Assembly (NCBI GenBank): GCA_000437395.1
Contig: FR898185.1
Span: 1-8,720, forward strand
Origin: Clostridium sp. CAG:288
Lineage (GTDB): Bacteria > Bacillota_I > Bacilli_A > RFN20 > CAG-288
Length of the DNA: 8,720 bases
Direction: 5' to 3'
The number at the start of each line of letters is the position of its first letter. Position 1 is the stretch's first letter. The position numbers were made by a program, and so were the translations under genes. Positions 5,926-8,720 of this stretch are shown piece by piece. The notes under the pieces were generated by a model. It was not told the origin of the DNA. It saw only the letters and a list, made by a program, of their open reading frames with translations, and made no database searches.

Positions 5926-5933
5926 ATTATAAA

Positions 5934-8720
5934 ATGAACAAAGGTTTAAAAAATTATACAAAACAAATTAGATTAACGGTTGGTAACGCCGCAGAGACTA
6001 GCATTAATATTAATAAAGAAGATGCTAATTTACATATTTCATTACCATTAATTACTACTATAGGTTTAAATCCTATAGAAACTATTTTAACTTTCAACTT
6101 ACAAGATAAAGATGAAGTTGATTTATTCGGTAAAGGATTTAAATTAAATTTCTTTAATAAGGTTACTTCTAGTGGTACAACCATTAAAGTAAAGAATAGT
6201 GATGGAACACTCGATGAATATAAAAGTGAAGACAATTATAAAAATAAAGAGACAGGTCTTGAAGTTAAAAAGATCGACGATGATAACTATGGTGCTTATC
6301 ACTATGAAATGAAGGATAAATATGGGAATATTACTGAATTTAAAACTACTCAAAATTATCCTAAGACAATCTCATATAAAAATGGTGATAAGTTAACAAC
6401 TGACTTTGTGGCTTTAACTAAATATATCAATAATGGTAAAGGTGACGAAATTAGATTTACTAAAAATGGAAGTGACTATATTACCAAAGTTGAATATTAT
6501 CACAATAATTCATTAATCAATGGTGTTGATATAGCTTATGATTCTAATAAGTTTATTTCTAAAATTAGTTATAGAAATGGAAATACAATAGTTGGTACTA
6601 GTACATTAACTTTCTTAGACAGTGAAATAACTATAATTGATGATTTGAGTGGATATCGTATGAAGTACGATTTATCTAATAATCGTGTCGTTTCATTTAT
6701 CGAAGGTTATGATGTTAAATTTACTAATGGTCATAAAACTACAATTGAATATAATGATAGATTTACAACACTAATCAATTATAAAGGTAAGAAAACTTAT
6801 TCTTTCTTTGATAGTGATAACTTACCAACTTTTGAAATGAACGAAGAAAATGAAATTGTTGAAACTGAATTTGATAAAGAAACAAAAGCGTTAAAATCAA
6901 ATAGTGGTTCTATCTCTTTTAACACTTTAGAAAACTTGTTAGATTCTACTGATATTTCTTCTTTTGATAATAGTGGCTTAACAGTTACTAAAGTTAGTCA
7001 AACAGACGCTAAATTTAAAAATATCATTGGTGATAGCGTTTATAGATTATCGGGAACTGGTACTTTAACAAAGACAATTTCTATTAATGGGTTAGCAAGT
7101 GATAATACCTTAGCAGTTTTATTTGGAAAGCAATTAACTCCATCAACTGATAAATCTTATGTCGAGGTATCACTATCAGCAGGATCAACTGATACTGATA
7201 AATTTGACGAAATTAAAGTTGATAATTTATTTGAATTAATGACTTTAGGTACTTCAGCAACTAAAAGCTTTGATAAAGTAACCTTAACAATAAAACTTGT
7301 TGGTAATGCTGTAATAGAAATCGGTGGTGTTAAAATTGCTAAAAAGGAATTTGCATCTTTCTATAACTATGATGAATCAGGTAATACAACTCAATTAAGT
7401 GGTGGAAGTAAGACAACCAATATGACTTATGGAAGTAATAACCTTCCTTCATCATCTATTGGTATCGATTCTACTATGTTTAACTATGAGTATGACGATT
7501 ATGGTAATTTAATTAAAGCTCAAACTGCATATGGTTCCAAAATCGAAAATAAATATGATTCAACATATAAATTTAACCTTATTTCTAATAAAGTTACTAA
7601 TAAAGATGGTACTAAAATTTTAGAAACAACTAGAGAATATACGAACGATGGAAGATTTGTCGCTTCATCGACTGATGAATTAGGTAATAAAACTACTTAT
7701 GATGAATATGACGCATTTGGTAAAATCAAAAAAGTTACAAATGCTTTAGGAGCCGTTTCTAAATTTTCTTATAATTCTGATGATACGTTAAATAAAATTT
7801 TGTTAGAAAAAGGAACTGATTTTGTCAGTGTTTCTTATAGTTATGATTCAAAGAAAAGATTATCAAAAGTAACATTAGAAAATGGTTCGATCTATGATTT
7901 TGTTTATGATTCTTTAAGTAACATTAAGGAAATTAAATTAAATGGAACTTTAATATTTGCTTATGAGTACGAACTATCTACAGGTAATTTAATTAAACAA
8001 ACTTATGGTAAAAATAGTGATGCATATATCTTTGAATATGATGATAATAACTTAATTTCTAAAATTTATTACCAACCAGTTAACGGTAGTAAATTATTAA
8101 AGGTTAAATACTCTTATGATGAAAAGAAAAGAATAACAAAAGTAGAGAATGGTAATAGTTACTTATTAAATAGTTATGAATATGATCAAGAAGATAGAGT
8201 TAAAACAGTAAAGACTTCTAATTCTGAAATCAATAATAGCTATGATAATTTAGGAAATATAAACGCTAAAGCTTTCAAAGTAAATGAACAAAAATACTAT
8301 TCTTCTTACGATACAGTAAGTCGTTCAAAAGGTTCACATCCAGAATCTATTTATGCAGCGTTTGCTAAATTGAATGGCTATATTGGAATGTTTGAAACAG
8401 ATGGAAATTTGGTTTGTTCTTTATATAAAGAATCGTTATCACCAATTATAAATCATAAAGATATTAATGCTAATTTAGTTACTAAAATGGATGGGGTTAT
8501 TCCATATATCAGTGTTAACTATGCTAATAGACTAAGTTACAAATTAACTAATAAAGATTATTCTGACCCATGTGGACATATTAGCTTTTGGTTTAAATCA
8601 AATACCACAGTTAGTTCAACTAGTAAAAAATATTTATTCAGTGTTCATACTTCATTTGTGGGTAATCATGCCTCATTAGGTCAAAATGTATTATTCCCAG
8701 GATTTATAGGTGTTTATCTA
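5934..8720 (+). CDS. RHS/YD-repeat protein, N-terminal 929 residues (3' partial)
   Basis: The frame is open from ATG 5934 to the right edge, and the gene continues beyond. RHS/YD proteins build a large beta-shell that often encloses a C-terminal toxin or effector. Residues about 17-75 (ending DLFGKGFKLNFF) resemble the usual opening segment before RHS repeats. Residues about 80-330 hold degenerate Y-x-N-G strands. A beta-sandwich, carbohydrate-binding-like stretch lies near 340-470. Clear YD repeats run from about 475 to 800, for example YEYDDYGNLIKA, YDAFGKIKKVTNALGA, YSYDSKKRLSKV and YSYDEKKRITKV. From about 855 a LamG/jelly-roll-like region starts (CGHISFWFKS at 880-889). The N-terminus MNKGLKNYTKQIRLTVGNAA has no hydrophobic core, so no signal peptide is visible. 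The typical C-terminal core and any variable toxin end are outside the window. It begins just after a small broken frame, with no clear promoter of its own. Family call strong; role (contact toxin, adhesin or silent cassette) unknown. Confidence 0.9.
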   Translation, partial: MNKGLKNYTKQIRLTVGNAAETSININKEDANLHISLPLITTIGLNPIETILTFNLQDKDEVDLFGKGFKLNFFNKVTSSGTTIKVKNSDGTLDEYKSEDNYKNKETGLEVKKIDDDNYGAYHYEMKDKYGNITEFKTTQNYPKTISYKNGDKLTTDFVALTKYINNGKGDEIRFTKNGSDYITKVEYYHNNSLINGVDIAYDSNKFISKISYRNGNTIVGTSTLTFLDSEITIIDDLSGYRMKYDLSNNRVVSFIEGYDVKFTNGHKTTIEYNDRFTTLINYKGKKTYSFFDSDNLPTFEMNEENEIVETEFDKETKALKSNSGSISFNTLENLLDSTDISSFDNSGLTVTKVSQTDAKFKNIIGDSVYRLSGTGTLTKTISINGLASDNTLAVLFGKQLTPSTDKSYVEVSLSAGSTDTDKFDEIKVDNLFELMTLGTSATKSFDKVTLTIKLVGNAVIEIGGVKIAKKEFASFYNYDESGNTTQLSGGSKTTNMTYGSNNLPSSSIGIDSTMFNYEYDDYGNLIKAQTAYGSKIENKYDSTYKFNLISNKVTNKDGTKILETTREYTNDGRFVASSTDELGNKTTYDEYDAFGKIKKVTNALGAVSKFSYNSDDTLNKILLEKGTDFVSVSYSYDSKKRLSKVTLENGSIYDFVYDSLSNIKEIKLNGTLIFAYEYELSTGNLIKQTYGKNSDAYIFEYDDNNLISKIYYQPVNGSKLLKVKYSYDEKKRITKVENGNSYLLNSYEYDQEDRVKTVKTSNSEINNSYDNLGNINAKAFKVNEQKYYSSYDTVSRSKGSHPESIYAAFAKLNGYIGMFETDGNLVCSLYKESLSPIINHKDINANLVTKMDGVIPYISVNYANRLSYKLTNKDYSDPCGHISFWFKSNTTVSSTSKKYLFSVHTSFVGNHASLGQNVLFPGFIGVYL

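Larger units (their letters stand above)
5220..5933. other. 715-bp stretch without an intact gene
   Basis: This gap holds an imperfect inverted repeat (5324-5395), a hairpin terminator (5413-5450), a fragment of a helix-turn-helix protein (5483-5626), a decayed open stretch (5681-5782) and a short frame with two early stops (5761-5919). Stops are frequent in all frames between these pieces. I see no convincing TTGACA/TATAAT pair that would drive the RHS gene downstream, no tRNA, and no intact transposase. The overall look is of a decayed insertion or recombination zone. Confidence 0.7.

Noticed and set aside
5954..6353. Two minus-strand frames inside the RHS gene
   Set aside because: They lie wholly opposite a long, clearly coding YD-repeat frame and have no start signals.
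1..8720. Mollicute genetic code (TGA as Trp)
   Set aside because: TGG is used for Trp in three genes, and no in-frame TGA appears in the long coding frames, so the standard code fits.
1..8720. CRISPR array, tRNA/rRNA genes, intact insertion sequence
   Set aside because: No regularly spaced direct repeats, no cloverleaf-like or rRNA-like segment, and no transposase frame were found.

Overview
The window is AT-rich (roughly 30% G+C by eye), with strong AGGAGG-type ribosome binding sites, TTGACA/TATAAT promoters and U-tailed intrinsic terminators. TGG is used for tryptophan, and no in-frame TGA appears in about 2,500 codons. This points to a low-GC Gram-positive bacterium with the standard code, probably a gut Bacilli/Erysipelotrichia-type lineage (inference). 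It does not look like a code-4 Mycoplasma.

Left part (1-2755). The 3' end of a secreted-type beta-helix surface protein runs to 1549. It converges, through a shared hairpin terminator (1601-1640), with a minus-strand family 2 glycosyltransferase of the GtrB/DPM1-like polyprenyl-phosphate type (1634-2605). The 150-bp divergent spacer 2606-2755 carries an extended -10 promoter for the glycosyltransferase, a TTGACA/TATAAT promoter for the next operon, and three copies of an ATATG...CATAT element that look like ArsR/SmtB-family operators.

Middle (2756-5219). A two-gene metal-resistance operon encodes a CadC-like ArsR/SmtB repressor and a P1B-2 (Zn/Cd/Pb) P-type ATPase. The genes are one base apart, so they are likely translationally coupled. 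The repressor has residues for both the alpha3N thiolate site and the alpha5 D/H/H/E site. The ATPase has no HMA domain. Instead its first 61 residues are about half Cys and His, built on three CCC units. An intrinsic terminator closes the operon. Metal binding by the repressor would relieve repression and raise export.

Right part (5220-8720). A 715-bp stretch without an intact gene holds a long imperfect inverted repeat, a second terminator, a remnant of a helix-turn-helix protein, and a short reading frame broken by two early stops. Then comes the first 929 codons of a large RHS/YD-repeat protein that runs off the right edge. It starts at a near-perfect ribosome binding site but has no visible signal peptide. 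Its C-terminal part, where any toxin domain would lie, is outside the window.

The most useful observations are the Cys/His-rich metal tail on the exporter, the multi-operator divergent promoter region, and the decayed region directly upstream of the RHS gene. I see no CRISPR array, tRNA, rRNA, intact insertion sequence or clearly new defence system.
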